From JAABVD01 sp965204545 (GTDB lineage: Bacteria; Verrucomicrobiota; Verrucomicrobiia; Opitutales; UBA2995), in contig CBDBFA010000003.1 in assembly GCA_965204545.1 (NCBI GenBank), positions 3,100,001 to 3,164,000 on the forward strand: DNA of 64,000 nucleotides, written 5' to 3'. A model generated the notes under the pieces. It saw only the letters and a list, made by a program, of their open reading frames with translations. It was not told where the DNA came from and searched no databases. Position numbers and translations under genes: made by a program. Positions 51,976 through 60,471 of this stretch are shown here, piece by piece; within the stretch, counting starts at the first letter, position 1, and each line of letters opens with the position of its first letter.

Positions 51976-54618
51976 ATGAAAATGAAATCAGGCACTCTCC
52001 TTCTTTTTGTTCTGCTGGTATCTGGCCCGGCCGTCTGGTTGGAAGCCGACTGGCTGACCGTGGACGATTTCGAGCGTCCCGACTCGCGCTACCACGGTCA
52101 TGGGTGGGAATCCATGAGCCCCGGCTACTGGAAAATCGAGAACAATTCCCTGCGCCGCCGGCTGGTAAACCTGGGCAACCGCAATCCTATTACCAGCTTT
52201 CCCTGGCACTGGTCGCAGGGCGGGCGGGAGATAGCGGATCGCCGGGGCGACCGTTTGCCCAATCTCCCCGTGGGCATGATCTGGCGGCGCGATTGGTCCT
52301 TGTCGGGAAATTACCAGTTGCGGGCCACGTTTACCGTCCGCGACCTGAATCCTCCCGGTCGAGGCGAACCCAGTGGTTATTTCGGGTTATCCTTTGGAGG
52401 CGAATCTCTCTTTGAAACGCGTAATTTCCGCGGCGCGCCCCAGGGCGCATCGTCCTGGATGGCGATTTGGGAAAAAGACGGAACCTTCAAATTGTCCGAG
52501 CACGGTCAGAAGGGACGACCCCTCGCAGGCACGAAGGCCGTTGAGACCCTCATGCCCGGGGTGGGGGATAGGCTCGTTCTTTCCGTGGAAGTTCACGGAG
52601 ATTCCACGGTCGAAGCCGATGTCACGGTCAAGGCGCAATTGCGCGGTCAAATCTACCAGATCACCAAAAAAGGGGTCAACCGTGCCATGTATACGGACGG
52701 TTTTATTGGACTGGCCGCGTATGGGGCGCTGGATTCCGAGGTGAACGAAATTGAAATCGATCCCGGGAGCAATCGCCCCGAACCGATCATCCTCAATGAA
52801 TTGCACATAGCCTATCCCTTGGGCGATACCTTGCAGCAGAGGGAAGGCCAGTGGACCTGTAAATTCATTGCCCTCTTTCGCAGTGATGGAGAGCGGGTCG
52901 GTATCCGGGTATCGGATAGCGAAAACCCTCCCGGTGGCTGGGAGGCCGTCCCGGTCTCGGGTTCAGCCCGGATCGTTGACAACGAATGGCGTCGCTATAC
53001 CTCCGTGGTAGACGTAACCTTACCGGCGAATCCGGGGCAAAAGACGCTCTTCTACACCGTTTGGAAGGATGGAGTTAATGTAACCGAAGATCCGCGCGAA
53101 GCACTTGCGGATGAGGGTTACCTGGGAAAGCGATCTTACGTGGGCCGCCTGCCCAAGCTTTCCGCCCCTTACCGGATCGCCTCCCTCAGTTGCCACGCCT
53201 TGCATCACAACAACTCCACCTTGGAGGATACCGGCACCTACCAGCGCAACTGGATTCACGGGCAACCGGAGGTCGGCGCCTATCGACATTTTGATGACTT
53301 CAACCTCCAGATTTTGAATTGGGAGGACGACGTGTGGTATCTGGAACTGATCCAGGCGCCCCCCAGTACCGATGACGCCTACAAAATGATAACCCTTACC
53401 ATAGCCAATCCCACCACCCGTTGGCAGATGATGCGGCACTGGAATGTCATCAATCCCGGGGATCACGATTACGGCATGGACGACGTCAAAGGACCCGAGC
53501 AGATTCTGGTGCGAAAAAACGATGATCTGGGACAGGACAGCCTCTATATGGCGCGGAATTTTTCCATTAATCATCACTTGGTTCAGGGAACCGAACACTG
53601 GATCGGATCGGAAAATCCCAAGGATTGGCGCCATTGGAAAATGCCCAACGGTGATTTCACTTTGCTCGTGATGGAGTCCCGGCTTTGGCGGTCATCACAG
53701 GATACCAATCTCTGGGTCAAACAGGGATGGGGGCACCGCAAAAGTCTTTACGATCGGCGGGATCCGACTCGATCCTTACTTGGTGAGGAACAATTCGCCT
53801 GGTTTCAGGAGGTAATTCGAAGCGAAACTTCGCCTTTAATCATGCTGACGGGTATCAACTGCATGTTCCCCATTTTTACCGGCGGTGTTTTTGACGAGGA
53901 ACTCCAGGACAAATTTGGGCAAGAAGACCGGGTAGCGGCCGATTATGCCGGCTGGGTTACGGCCGGGGTGGACCGCATTCTGGAAGTGTTGGGGGCTCGC
54001 CCCGGGGTTGTGAGCCTTTATGGAGACATTCACCTAGGCAGCGTGGTTGAGAACAAGAAGCATCGAGTGATCGAAGCTTCCTGCGGCCCCATCGGCCGCA
54101 ATTATGGCGGTCGCGGGTTCAAAACGAATTTTGGCCGGGAAATGGTGGACCACGATGGGCGCGAGGTTACCCTGCATGCCCTGTATTGCGGAAAGGCGAA
54201 AAATCCCGATCTGGATCTGCCCGGGGTTGAGGAACGCACTACCTGGAATTTTTTGGAAAGTATTTTTGATCCGGATGCGAAGGACCCGACCATTACCTTG
54301 AATATCCGCAACTTGAAGGACAGTCCCGACATGGAACCGCGGGGAGGTGGTTCGTTTGTTCGCGCAGCCTCGGACACCGGGCGTTTACCGTCATCCGTCC
54401 TGCCCCAAATCAATACTCTGGCCGATGCGGAAATTCACCTGCGTCACCTGGATGGCCGCCCCATTTTGGGAACCCGCAGTCGGAGCGACGGGACCTTGCC
54501 CCTTTCCGGATTACCGGACATCCACCCGGGAAGCCGGTTGTTATTGACCGCTCGATCGGGCCAAAAAGTTGAAGCTCAAATAGTCAAAACCCTGCCCCTT
54601 GGTGGTGGAGAAATCTGA
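51976..54618 (+). CDS. PhoD-like metallophosphatase with extended N-terminal domain
   Basis: An 880-residue secreted protein; signal peptide about residues 1-24. An N-terminal jelly-roll or LamG/DUF1080-like region (about 25-260, with GYWKIENNSLRRRLVN and RATFTVRDLNPPGRGEP) precedes an immunoglobulin-like segment. The PhoD phosphatase/phosphodiesterase domain covers about 390-720 (INPGDHDYGMDDVKG, FAWFQEVIRSETSPLI, VSLYGDIHLGSVVEN). The motifs are divergent (GDHDYG for the usual DDHDYG), so metal binding may be altered. PhoD enzymes cleave phosphate mono- or diesters outside the cell. It is about twice the usual length. The next sulfatase starts 9 bp later, suggesting an operon. Confidence 0.8.
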   Translation: MKMKSGTLLLFVLLVSGPAVWLEADWLTVDDFERPDSRYHGHGWESMSPGYWKIENNSLRRRLVNLGNRNPITSFPWHWSQGGREIADRRGDRLPNLPVGMIWRRDWSLSGNYQLRATFTVRDLNPPGRGEPSGYFGLSFGGESLFETRNFRGAPQGASSWMAIWEKDGTFKLSEHGQKGRPLAGTKAVETLMPGVGDRLVLSVEVHGDSTVEADVTVKAQLRGQIYQITKKGVNRAMYTDGFIGLAAYGALDSEVNEIEIDPGSNRPEPIILNELHIAYPLGDTLQQREGQWTCKFIALFRSDGERVGIRVSDSENPPGGWEAVPVSGSARIVDNEWRRYTSVVDVTLPANPGQKTLFYTVWKDGVNVTEDPREALADEGYLGKRSYVGRLPKLSAPYRIASLSCHALHHNNSTLEDTGTYQRNWIHGQPEVGAYRHFDDFNLQILNWEDDVWYLELIQAPPSTDDAYKMITLTIANPTTRWQMMRHWNVINPGDHDYGMDDVKGPEQILVRKNDDLGQDSLYMARNFSINHHLVQGTEHWIGSENPKDWRHWKMPNGDFTLLVMESRLWRSSQDTNLWVKQGWGHRKSLYDRRDPTRSLLGEEQFAWFQEVIRSETSPLIMLTGINCMFPIFTGGVFDEELQDKFGQEDRVAADYAGWVTAGVDRILEVLGARPGVVSLYGDIHLGSVVENKKHRVIEASCGPIGRNYGGRGFKTNFGREMVDHDGREVTLHALYCGKAKNPDLDLPGVEERTTWNFLESIFDPDAKDPTITLNIRNLKDSPDMEPRGGGSFVRAASDTGRLPSSVLPQINTLADAEIHLRHLDGRPILGTRSRSDGTLPLSGLPDIHPGSRLLLTARSGQKVEAQIVKTLPLGGGEI

Positions 54619-54626
54619 GGAAGATC

Positions 54627-56171
54627 ATGAAATCCAGGCGTGTATTTTACGTGGTAATAATTGCTGCTCTGGCCTTGGCTGTGGGGTATGCGGGCTATGC
54701 CGATGAAGCAGAAGATCCCACTTTACCCAATATCATTCTCATCTATACGGATGACCAGGGCTATGGCGATGCCAGCAACCTGAATGGGGGAGCCAAATTC
54801 CAGACCCCGGCCCTGGACCGGTTGGCGTCGGAGGGCCTCACCTTCGCCGACGGGCACTGTTCGGATACGGTTTGCACCCCTTCACGCTACGGGTTGCTCA
54901 CCGGACGATACAGTTGGCGGACCCATTTGAAGCGAGGGGTATTCCAGGCGGAGAAACCCTGTTTGATCAAGGATGGTCGCATGACCCTGGCTTCTCTTCT
55001 GCGCGACAACGGTTATGATACCGCCATGGTGGGCAAGTGGCATCTGGGTATGGACTTTCCAGGTAAGCAGGGAGATCGGGATTGGAGTCAACCGGTGAGG
55101 GATATGCCCCTGGACAAGGGCTTTGATTACTTTTACGGGATTCCCGCTTCGCTGAACTATGGCATTCTGGCCTGGTTTGAAGGGCGCCATGCCAAGGTTC
55201 CTCCGACATTGTATACCGCCAAGAAGAACAACCAGCGGCACATGGATTACCGTATCATGCCTCCCTATGCGCCTTCCCCGGAGGAAACCCCTCGTCCGCA
55301 GAATACCCAGCCAATCGAGGTTGCGCCCGACTTTATCGACAGCGAATGCCTGACCCGGTTTACCGACAAAGCCATGAAATGGATGGCGGACAAAGTGAAT
55401 GGGGGGCAGAAAAAACCATTTTTTCTCTATCTACCCTACACCTCGCCCCATTACCCGGTTTGTCCTTTGCCTCAGTTCTGGGGTCAGGGCGAGGCCGGAG
55501 GATACGGCGAATTCATGATCGAAACCGATTACCACGTCGGGCGTATACTGGAATTTCTCGACGACAGGGATTTGGCCGAGAACACCCTCGTCATTTTTTC
55601 CAGCGATAACGGTCCCGAAAGATCCTGGAAGCAACGGATCGAGGAGTTTGGCCATTACAGTTCCCATATTTTCAAGGAAGGAAAGCGCAGTATTTACGAG
55701 GGGGGCCACCGGGTACCTTTCTTCATGCGTTGGCCTGCCCGCATTCCCGCCGGCAAAATCTTCCCCGAACCGGTCGGGCAGACGGATTTGTTGGCAACCT
55801 TCGCCGAGATGCTGGGGGTACGGCTTCCCCAAAATGCGGGTGAGGACAGCGTCAGCATCTGGTCCGTCCTGCAGGACCCGGGGGTTGAACTGGATCGAGC
55901 CCCCATCATTCACCATTCCATGTCAGGCCGATTTGCCATCCGCCATGGGGATTGGAAACTGATCATGCCCCATCGGAATCTTCCGCGCGAACTCTACAAT
56001 CTGGCCGAGGATCCTGGAGAACGGCAAAACCTGTTCGGCCGGTATCCGGAAATTGAGAAGCGATTGGAAGAGAAGATTACCCTCATCGTGCAAAGTGGGC
56101 GCACCACTCCGGGCCAACCTCAATCCAATGACGTTCCCTGGTGGCCCGACTTGACCTGGATGGAAAACTAA
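54627..56171 (+). CDS. Sulfatase, secreted
   Basis: A 514-residue protein with a signal anchor (RVFYVVIIAALALAVGYAGY). Motifs: NIILIYTDDQGYGD, VCTPSRYGLLTGRYSWRTHL with C83 as formylglycine site, AMVGKWHLGMDFP, FFLYLPYTSPHYPVCP and SSDNGPERSWKQRIEEFGHY, with DLLATFAEMLG near the end. SRYGLLTGRYSWRT resembles the S1_15-type sulfatases of Bacteroidota and Planctomycetota (family knowledge, not checked). It is part of a run with the PhoD-like gene upstream and another sulfatase 14 bp downstream. It probably desulfates a glycan in the periplasm. Confidence 0.93.
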   Translation: MKSRRVFYVVIIAALALAVGYAGYADEAEDPTLPNIILIYTDDQGYGDASNLNGGAKFQTPALDRLASEGLTFADGHCSDTVCTPSRYGLLTGRYSWRTHLKRGVFQAEKPCLIKDGRMTLASLLRDNGYDTAMVGKWHLGMDFPGKQGDRDWSQPVRDMPLDKGFDYFYGIPASLNYGILAWFEGRHAKVPPTLYTAKKNNQRHMDYRIMPPYAPSPEETPRPQNTQPIEVAPDFIDSECLTRFTDKAMKWMADKVNGGQKKPFFLYLPYTSPHYPVCPLPQFWGQGEAGGYGEFMIETDYHVGRILEFLDDRDLAENTLVIFSSDNGPERSWKQRIEEFGHYSSHIFKEGKRSIYEGGHRVPFFMRWPARIPAGKIFPEPVGQTDLLATFAEMLGVRLPQNAGEDSVSIWSVLQDPGVELDRAPIIHHSMSGRFAIRHGDWKLIMPHRNLPRELYNLAEDPGERQNLFGRYPEIEKRLEEKITLIVQSGRTTPGQPQSNDVPWWPDLTWMEN

Positions 56172-56185
56172 ACCGGAATTCTCCC

Positions 56186-57619
56186 ATGCAGTTACGCTCA
56201 ATTCTGATAGGCCTTCTTTTTTCATGGTTCGGATCACTCCCTCTTAGGGCCGAGGATCGACCCAACATCGTGCTGGTCATGGCCGATGACCAGGGGTGGG
56301 GCCAAACCGGCTACTACAACCATCCCATTTTAAAGACTCCCCACCTCGATGCCATGGCGGCCAACGGCCTGAGGTTGGATCGGTTTTACGCGGGAGGCCC
56401 CGTTTGTTCACCAACCCGGGCCAGTGTGTTGACCGGCCGCACCCACGACCGAACCGGGGTGTGGAGTCATGGCGCACCACTCCGGTTGCAGGAGAAGACC
56501 CTGGCGCAGGTTTTGCAAGGCCAGGGCTATGCTACCGGGCATTTCGGAAAATGGCACCTCAATGGCATTCGAGGACCAGGTGTTCCGGTTTTGGCCGCCG
56601 ACGTGACCGGACCGGGAGCGGTCGGCTTCGATACCTGGCTCACCGTCACCAACTTCTTCGATCTCAATCCCATCATGAGTCGCCAAGGTAAATTTGAAGA
56701 ATTCGAGGGAGATTCTTCGGAAATTATCGTCCATGAAGCTTTGCAGTTCATGAAAAAACACCGCCGTGAACCCTTCCTGTGCGTCATCTGGTATGGAACG
56801 CCGCATTCGCCCTGGATGGCTTCTGAAGAGGATCGAAAACCCTTCCGGCATTTGTCCGAGCGGGAGCAACACCATTATGGGGAGCTGGTAGCCCTTGACC
56901 GCAGTATCGGCGCTTTGCGGAAGGGACTCAGAGACCTGCAAATTGCCCAAAACACCATGGTCTGGTACTGCAGCGATAATGGCGGTCTGTCGCCCTTCGG
57001 TCCGGCTACGGTGGGAGGATTGCGCGGCTGGAAAGGCTCCATATGGGAAGGCGGACTACGCGTCCCGGGTATCATTGAATGGCCCAAGGTAATCGAAAAA
57101 GGCCGCCAAACCGGGTATCCCGCCGGAGTGGTCGATATATTCCCCACCATTCTGGATGTTCTCGGCCTGGACGACTCCGCCATGATTCGCCCCTACGATG
57201 GCATGAGCCTGCTTTCCTTGTTAAAAGGCCAATCCGGCGAAACCAGACCGCAGCCCTTGGGGTTCCATTTCCAGAACGGGGCCGCCCTGGTGGATAACGA
57301 TTTTAAACTGGTTCTTGAGAATAGAGAGGAAGGGATTTACCAACTCTTCGACCTGATTAGAGATCCTGCCGAGAAGAAAAATCTCATCTACGAAAAACCC
57401 GATGTGGCGGCCCGCATGGCACAGGAATTGGTCTCCTGGCGGCAATCGGTCACCGCCAGCATAGCGGGGATGGATTACCCGGAGGGACGGGTAGACCCCA
57501 ACCAGCCTCCCAGAATCTTCTGGTGGGAAATGCCGGTTTACGAACCGTATTTCCAGGACTGGTTGAAACGACCCGAGTACGGGGACCGGTTAAGGAATTA
57601 TCTGGATGGCAGCAATTAG
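56186..57619 (+). CDS. Sulfatase, secreted
   Basis: A 477-residue protein. The ATG at 56186 opens a signal peptide (MQLRSILIGLLFSWFG, cleaved near PLRAE). Motifs: NIVLVMADDQGWGQTGYYNH, VCSPTRASVLTGRTHDRTGV with C74 as formylglycine site, HFGKWHLNGIRGPG, IWYGTPHSPWMASEE, YCSDNGGLSPFGP and GSIWEGGLRVPGIIEWP. It is a distinct sulfatase subfamily from its upstream neighbour, which suggests sequential removal of different sulfate esters. The next gene starts 13 bp downstream. Confidence 0.93.
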   Translation: MQLRSILIGLLFSWFGSLPLRAEDRPNIVLVMADDQGWGQTGYYNHPILKTPHLDAMAANGLRLDRFYAGGPVCSPTRASVLTGRTHDRTGVWSHGAPLRLQEKTLAQVLQGQGYATGHFGKWHLNGIRGPGVPVLAADVTGPGAVGFDTWLTVTNFFDLNPIMSRQGKFEEFEGDSSEIIVHEALQFMKKHRREPFLCVIWYGTPHSPWMASEEDRKPFRHLSEREQHHYGELVALDRSIGALRKGLRDLQIAQNTMVWYCSDNGGLSPFGPATVGGLRGWKGSIWEGGLRVPGIIEWPKVIEKGRQTGYPAGVVDIFPTILDVLGLDDSAMIRPYDGMSLLSLLKGQSGETRPQPLGFHFQNGAALVDNDFKLVLENREEGIYQLFDLIRDPAEKKNLIYEKPDVAARMAQELVSWRQSVTASIAGMDYPEGRVDPNQPPRIFWWEMPVYEPYFQDWLKRPEYGDRLRNYLDGSN

Positions 57620-57632
57620 GGTCCACCAGAGC

Positions 57633-58997
57633 ATGAAATTAAAATCCGTTGAGCTGTGGTTTCTCCCCGTAACCATGCGAATGCCCTTGAAATTCGGCTC
57701 CCAGGTCATGGATCAGGTGGTGTGCGCCCGAACCAGAGTGACGCTCGAGGACGCCAACGGAACCTTCGCCCAAGGGTGGGGGGAAACCCCCCTGTCAGTG
57801 GCCTGGGTCTGGCCATCCGGACTGGATTTTTTGGACCGCGAGGAGGCCCTGAAGGCATTTTGCCGACGGATCGCCTATGCCTTGCCCTCGGCCGGTTTAT
57901 CGGGCCACCCCATGGAGATGGGTTACGATTTCATGGAAGGCCCGTTGCCCGATTTGTTGGCCGCCCTCAACGCGGGACGGGACAAGGAGGCGGCCATGCC
58001 CTACCTGGCGGCTCTGGTTTGTTTCTCCCTCTTCGATATCGCCATTCACGATGCCTTTGCCGCCGCAAACAAGGTTCCCGTCTACCAGATTTATTCAGAA
58101 GACCGGATGAGCCGCGATCTGGCGCATTATTTTGACGATGACAGATTTGCCGGAAAATACCCCGCCGATTTTTTCGTGGATCCCCTGTCGAGACAGTTGC
58201 CGGTTTGGCATTTGGTCGGCGGCTTGGATCCCATCGCCGAGAATGACCTGACGGGAGAAGAACCGGACGATGGTCATCCCGTCCTTTTAAGAGACTGGAT
58301 TGGCAGGGACGGGCTCAATTGTTTGAAGATTAAACTGCGGGGCGACGATGCGGAGTGGGATTACGAGCGTCTGGAGTCCATTGGTCAAATTTGCCAGCAG
58401 GAAAACGTCGACTGGTTAACCACGGATTTCAATTGCACGGTCACCGATCCGGATTACGTCAATGCCATCCTCGATCGACTGTGCCACGAGCAAGCCCAAA
58501 CCTACCAGAAAATCCTCTACGTGGAACAGCCCTTCCCCTACGACCTCGAGGCCCACTCCATCAACGTCCACAGTGTGAGCGCGCGCAAACCACTCTTCAT
58601 GGACGAGAGCGCGCACGATTGGCGTTACGTAGAAATGGGCCGTGAACTCGGTTGGACCGGGGTGGCTTTAAAAACCTGCAAGACTCAGACGGGCGCCCTC
58701 CTCAGCCTCTGCTGGGCCAAAGCCCACGGCATGACCCTGATGGTCCAGGACCTGACCAATCCCATGCTGGCCCAGATTCCTCACGTCCTTTTGGCGGCTC
58801 ATGCGGGTACCATCATGGGAGTGGAAAGTAATGCCATGCAGTTTTATCCCGAGGCTTCAGCTCCGGAGGAGATGGTCCATCCCGGCCTTTTTCGGCGTAG
58901 AAACGGAATTCTGGATTGGTCCACGGTGGGGAAAACCGGGTTCGGCTACCGGGTGGACAAAATCGGCCGATCCTTGCCCCAACCCGATCCTTATTGA
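57633..58997 (+). CDS. Enolase-superfamily (mandelate racemase/muconate-lactonizing-like) enzyme
   Basis: A 454-residue protein; the ATG at 57633 (MKLKSVELWFLPVTMRMP) gives the standard N-terminal capping domain. An earlier in-frame start overlaps the sulfatase. The barrel carries LKIKLRG (the KxK pair), TTDFNC (metal aspartate), YVEQPF (metal glutamate), FMDESAHD (third metal ligand) and GVALKTCKTQTG (opposite-face lysine). These fit a dehydratase or racemase of sugar acids. It is cytoplasmic and co-located with sulfatases, so it may process the released monosaccharide acid (inference). Inserts around residues 150-230 are longer than in typical members. Confidence 0.88.
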   Translation: MKLKSVELWFLPVTMRMPLKFGSQVMDQVVCARTRVTLEDANGTFAQGWGETPLSVAWVWPSGLDFLDREEALKAFCRRIAYALPSAGLSGHPMEMGYDFMEGPLPDLLAALNAGRDKEAAMPYLAALVCFSLFDIAIHDAFAAANKVPVYQIYSEDRMSRDLAHYFDDDRFAGKYPADFFVDPLSRQLPVWHLVGGLDPIAENDLTGEEPDDGHPVLLRDWIGRDGLNCLKIKLRGDDAEWDYERLESIGQICQQENVDWLTTDFNCTVTDPDYVNAILDRLCHEQAQTYQKILYVEQPFPYDLEAHSINVHSVSARKPLFMDESAHDWRYVEMGRELGWTGVALKTCKTQTGALLSLCWAKAHGMTLMVQDLTNPMLAQIPHVLLAAHAGTIMGVESNAMQFYPEASAPEEMVHPGLFRRRNGILDWSTVGKTGFGYRVDKIGRSLPQPDPY

Positions 58998-59133
58998 AAC
59001 TGACATGGATGAACAGGATGGATAGGATGCTTTTTTCTAAACACGGCACACTGACCACTGAAAACTGGCGCCAGCGGCGCCTCCTCTGCTTTCTCTGTGC
59101 GCTCGGTGGTTAAATTCTGATCACGACGACGAT

Positions 59134-59991
59134 ATGACTCTGAAAATCAACAAATTAGGCGAGCATTTGGCAGCCGAGGTGAGCGGGATCGACCTCGCAT
59201 CTCCTATCCCTGACGACGCCTTGGCCGAACTGAAACACGCTTTCTACCGACACACAGTTTTGGTCTTTCACGATCAGGATATCGACGAGGTTCAGCACAT
59301 CTCCTTCAGCAAACGATTCGGTCCATTGGAACCGACCATGGTGAACGACCCCAGTGGAGGGGGAGGATGGGTCAATCACTTTTCCAATATCGATGAAGAG
59401 GGAAATATCATTCCACCAGACGATCAACGCATGCTCTACAACAAGGGCAACTCTCTTTGGCATTCCGACAGTTCCTACAAGGAGGTGCCATCCCGAGGCG
59501 GTCTGCTTTACGCGGTGGAAGTTCCCCCCGAAGGGGGCGGAACGGAGTACGCTTCCATGAAGGCCGCCTATGCCGCCCTGCCGGAAGAAAAAAAGAAGGA
59601 CCTGGAAGGTTTGGTGGCGGAACACAGCCTCCTTCATTCCCGCAACAAGATTGCTCCCGGTCTCATGGACCGTAAATTCCGGGAAGAAGTGCCGCCGGTT
59701 TGCCAAAAGCTCGTTCGCGAGATACCGGAAACCGGTGAGAAAACCCTCTTGGTCGGCTCACACGCCTCACACATCATCGGCTGGCCCGAGAAGCGGGGCA
59801 GGGTATTGCTCGAAGAACTCGTGGAATGGGTCACCCAACCCCGTTTTGTTTACAAGCACGCCTGGAAACCGAGGGATCTGGTAATGTGGGACAACCGCTG
59901 CGCCCTGCACCGAGGCCGGCCCTGGGACGCGGCAAATCACCGGCGCATCATGAGACGGACAACCCTGCTGGGTGACGGCCCCACGGTTTGA
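59134..59991 (+). CDS. TauD/TfdA family 2-oxoglutarate-dependent dioxygenase
   Basis: A 285-residue protein. LGEHLAAEVSGIDLASPIPD and HTVLVFHDQDID are typical N-terminal motifs. SLWHSDSSYKE gives iron ligands H110 and D112; LHRGRPWD gives H259 with the downstream arginine that binds 2-oxoglutarate. Family members hydroxylate sulfonates (taurine) or aryl-oxy acids using iron and oxygen. TauD releases sulfite, which would link it to the sulfite-oxidase-like protein at 46418, but the substrate is not provable from sequence. It follows the enolase-like gene after 136 bp of CTCTGTGCGCTCGGTGG-type repeat DNA. Confidence 0.92.
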   Translation: MTLKINKLGEHLAAEVSGIDLASPIPDDALAELKHAFYRHTVLVFHDQDIDEVQHISFSKRFGPLEPTMVNDPSGGGGWVNHFSNIDEEGNIIPPDDQRMLYNKGNSLWHSDSSYKEVPSRGGLLYAVEVPPEGGGTEYASMKAAYAALPEEKKKDLEGLVAEHSLLHSRNKIAPGLMDRKFREEVPPVCQKLVREIPETGEKTLLVGSHASHIIGWPEKRGRVLLEELVEWVTQPRFVYKHAWKPRDLVMWDNRCALHRGRPWDAANHRRIMRRTTLLGDGPTV

Positions 59992-60471
59992 AAAGGAGAA
60001 AATCCACGAAGGACCACCAAGGGGATTATCGTGATCGTGATCGTGATCGAAAAAACTGAAACCAGAGAACTAAGAAAGGAGCGGGGACATTCCTGTCCCC
60101 GAAAAGAGGTTTGGGGAAAGTGGGCGAGGCATGCCTCGCCCCTACGATTAGGAGGGTTGGAAAACCCGCCCTCCGTTATTGGTGCCGACCGCTCTACAAT
60201 GAACTGCAAAGCAGTTCCTCTCCAAAGCCCAAAACCGCACAGCGCCCACCGGGTTGAAATGGGCAAAATACAATGAACCCTGACGGGGTTTTTCATTGAA
60301 TTGTGTGAGACATGCGGGTTAAGCGCCCTTCGCTTTTGACCCCTCTTGTCCCCCGGAATCTTCAAAATTTTTCCTCGACGGTTCGCGGAAAAACCATAAT
60401 CTTTCCTAATGGAACGGTGCAAATTCTGATACCTTATCCACTCACTTTAAACCCCTGGATTCCCCGGAATT
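59992..60471. other. Repeat-rich intergenic region with REP-like and TIR copies
   Basis: About 480 bp, no gene seen. It includes a CCACGAAGGACCACCAAGG tract, a diverged REP-like copy (60196-60296, with AACTGCAAAGCAGTTCC and CTCCAAAGCCCA), a single TTAACCCGCAT end (60301-60322, complement) and a CTTTTGACCCCTCTTG scrap near 60334. The second TonB receptor begins right after. Confidence 0.75.
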
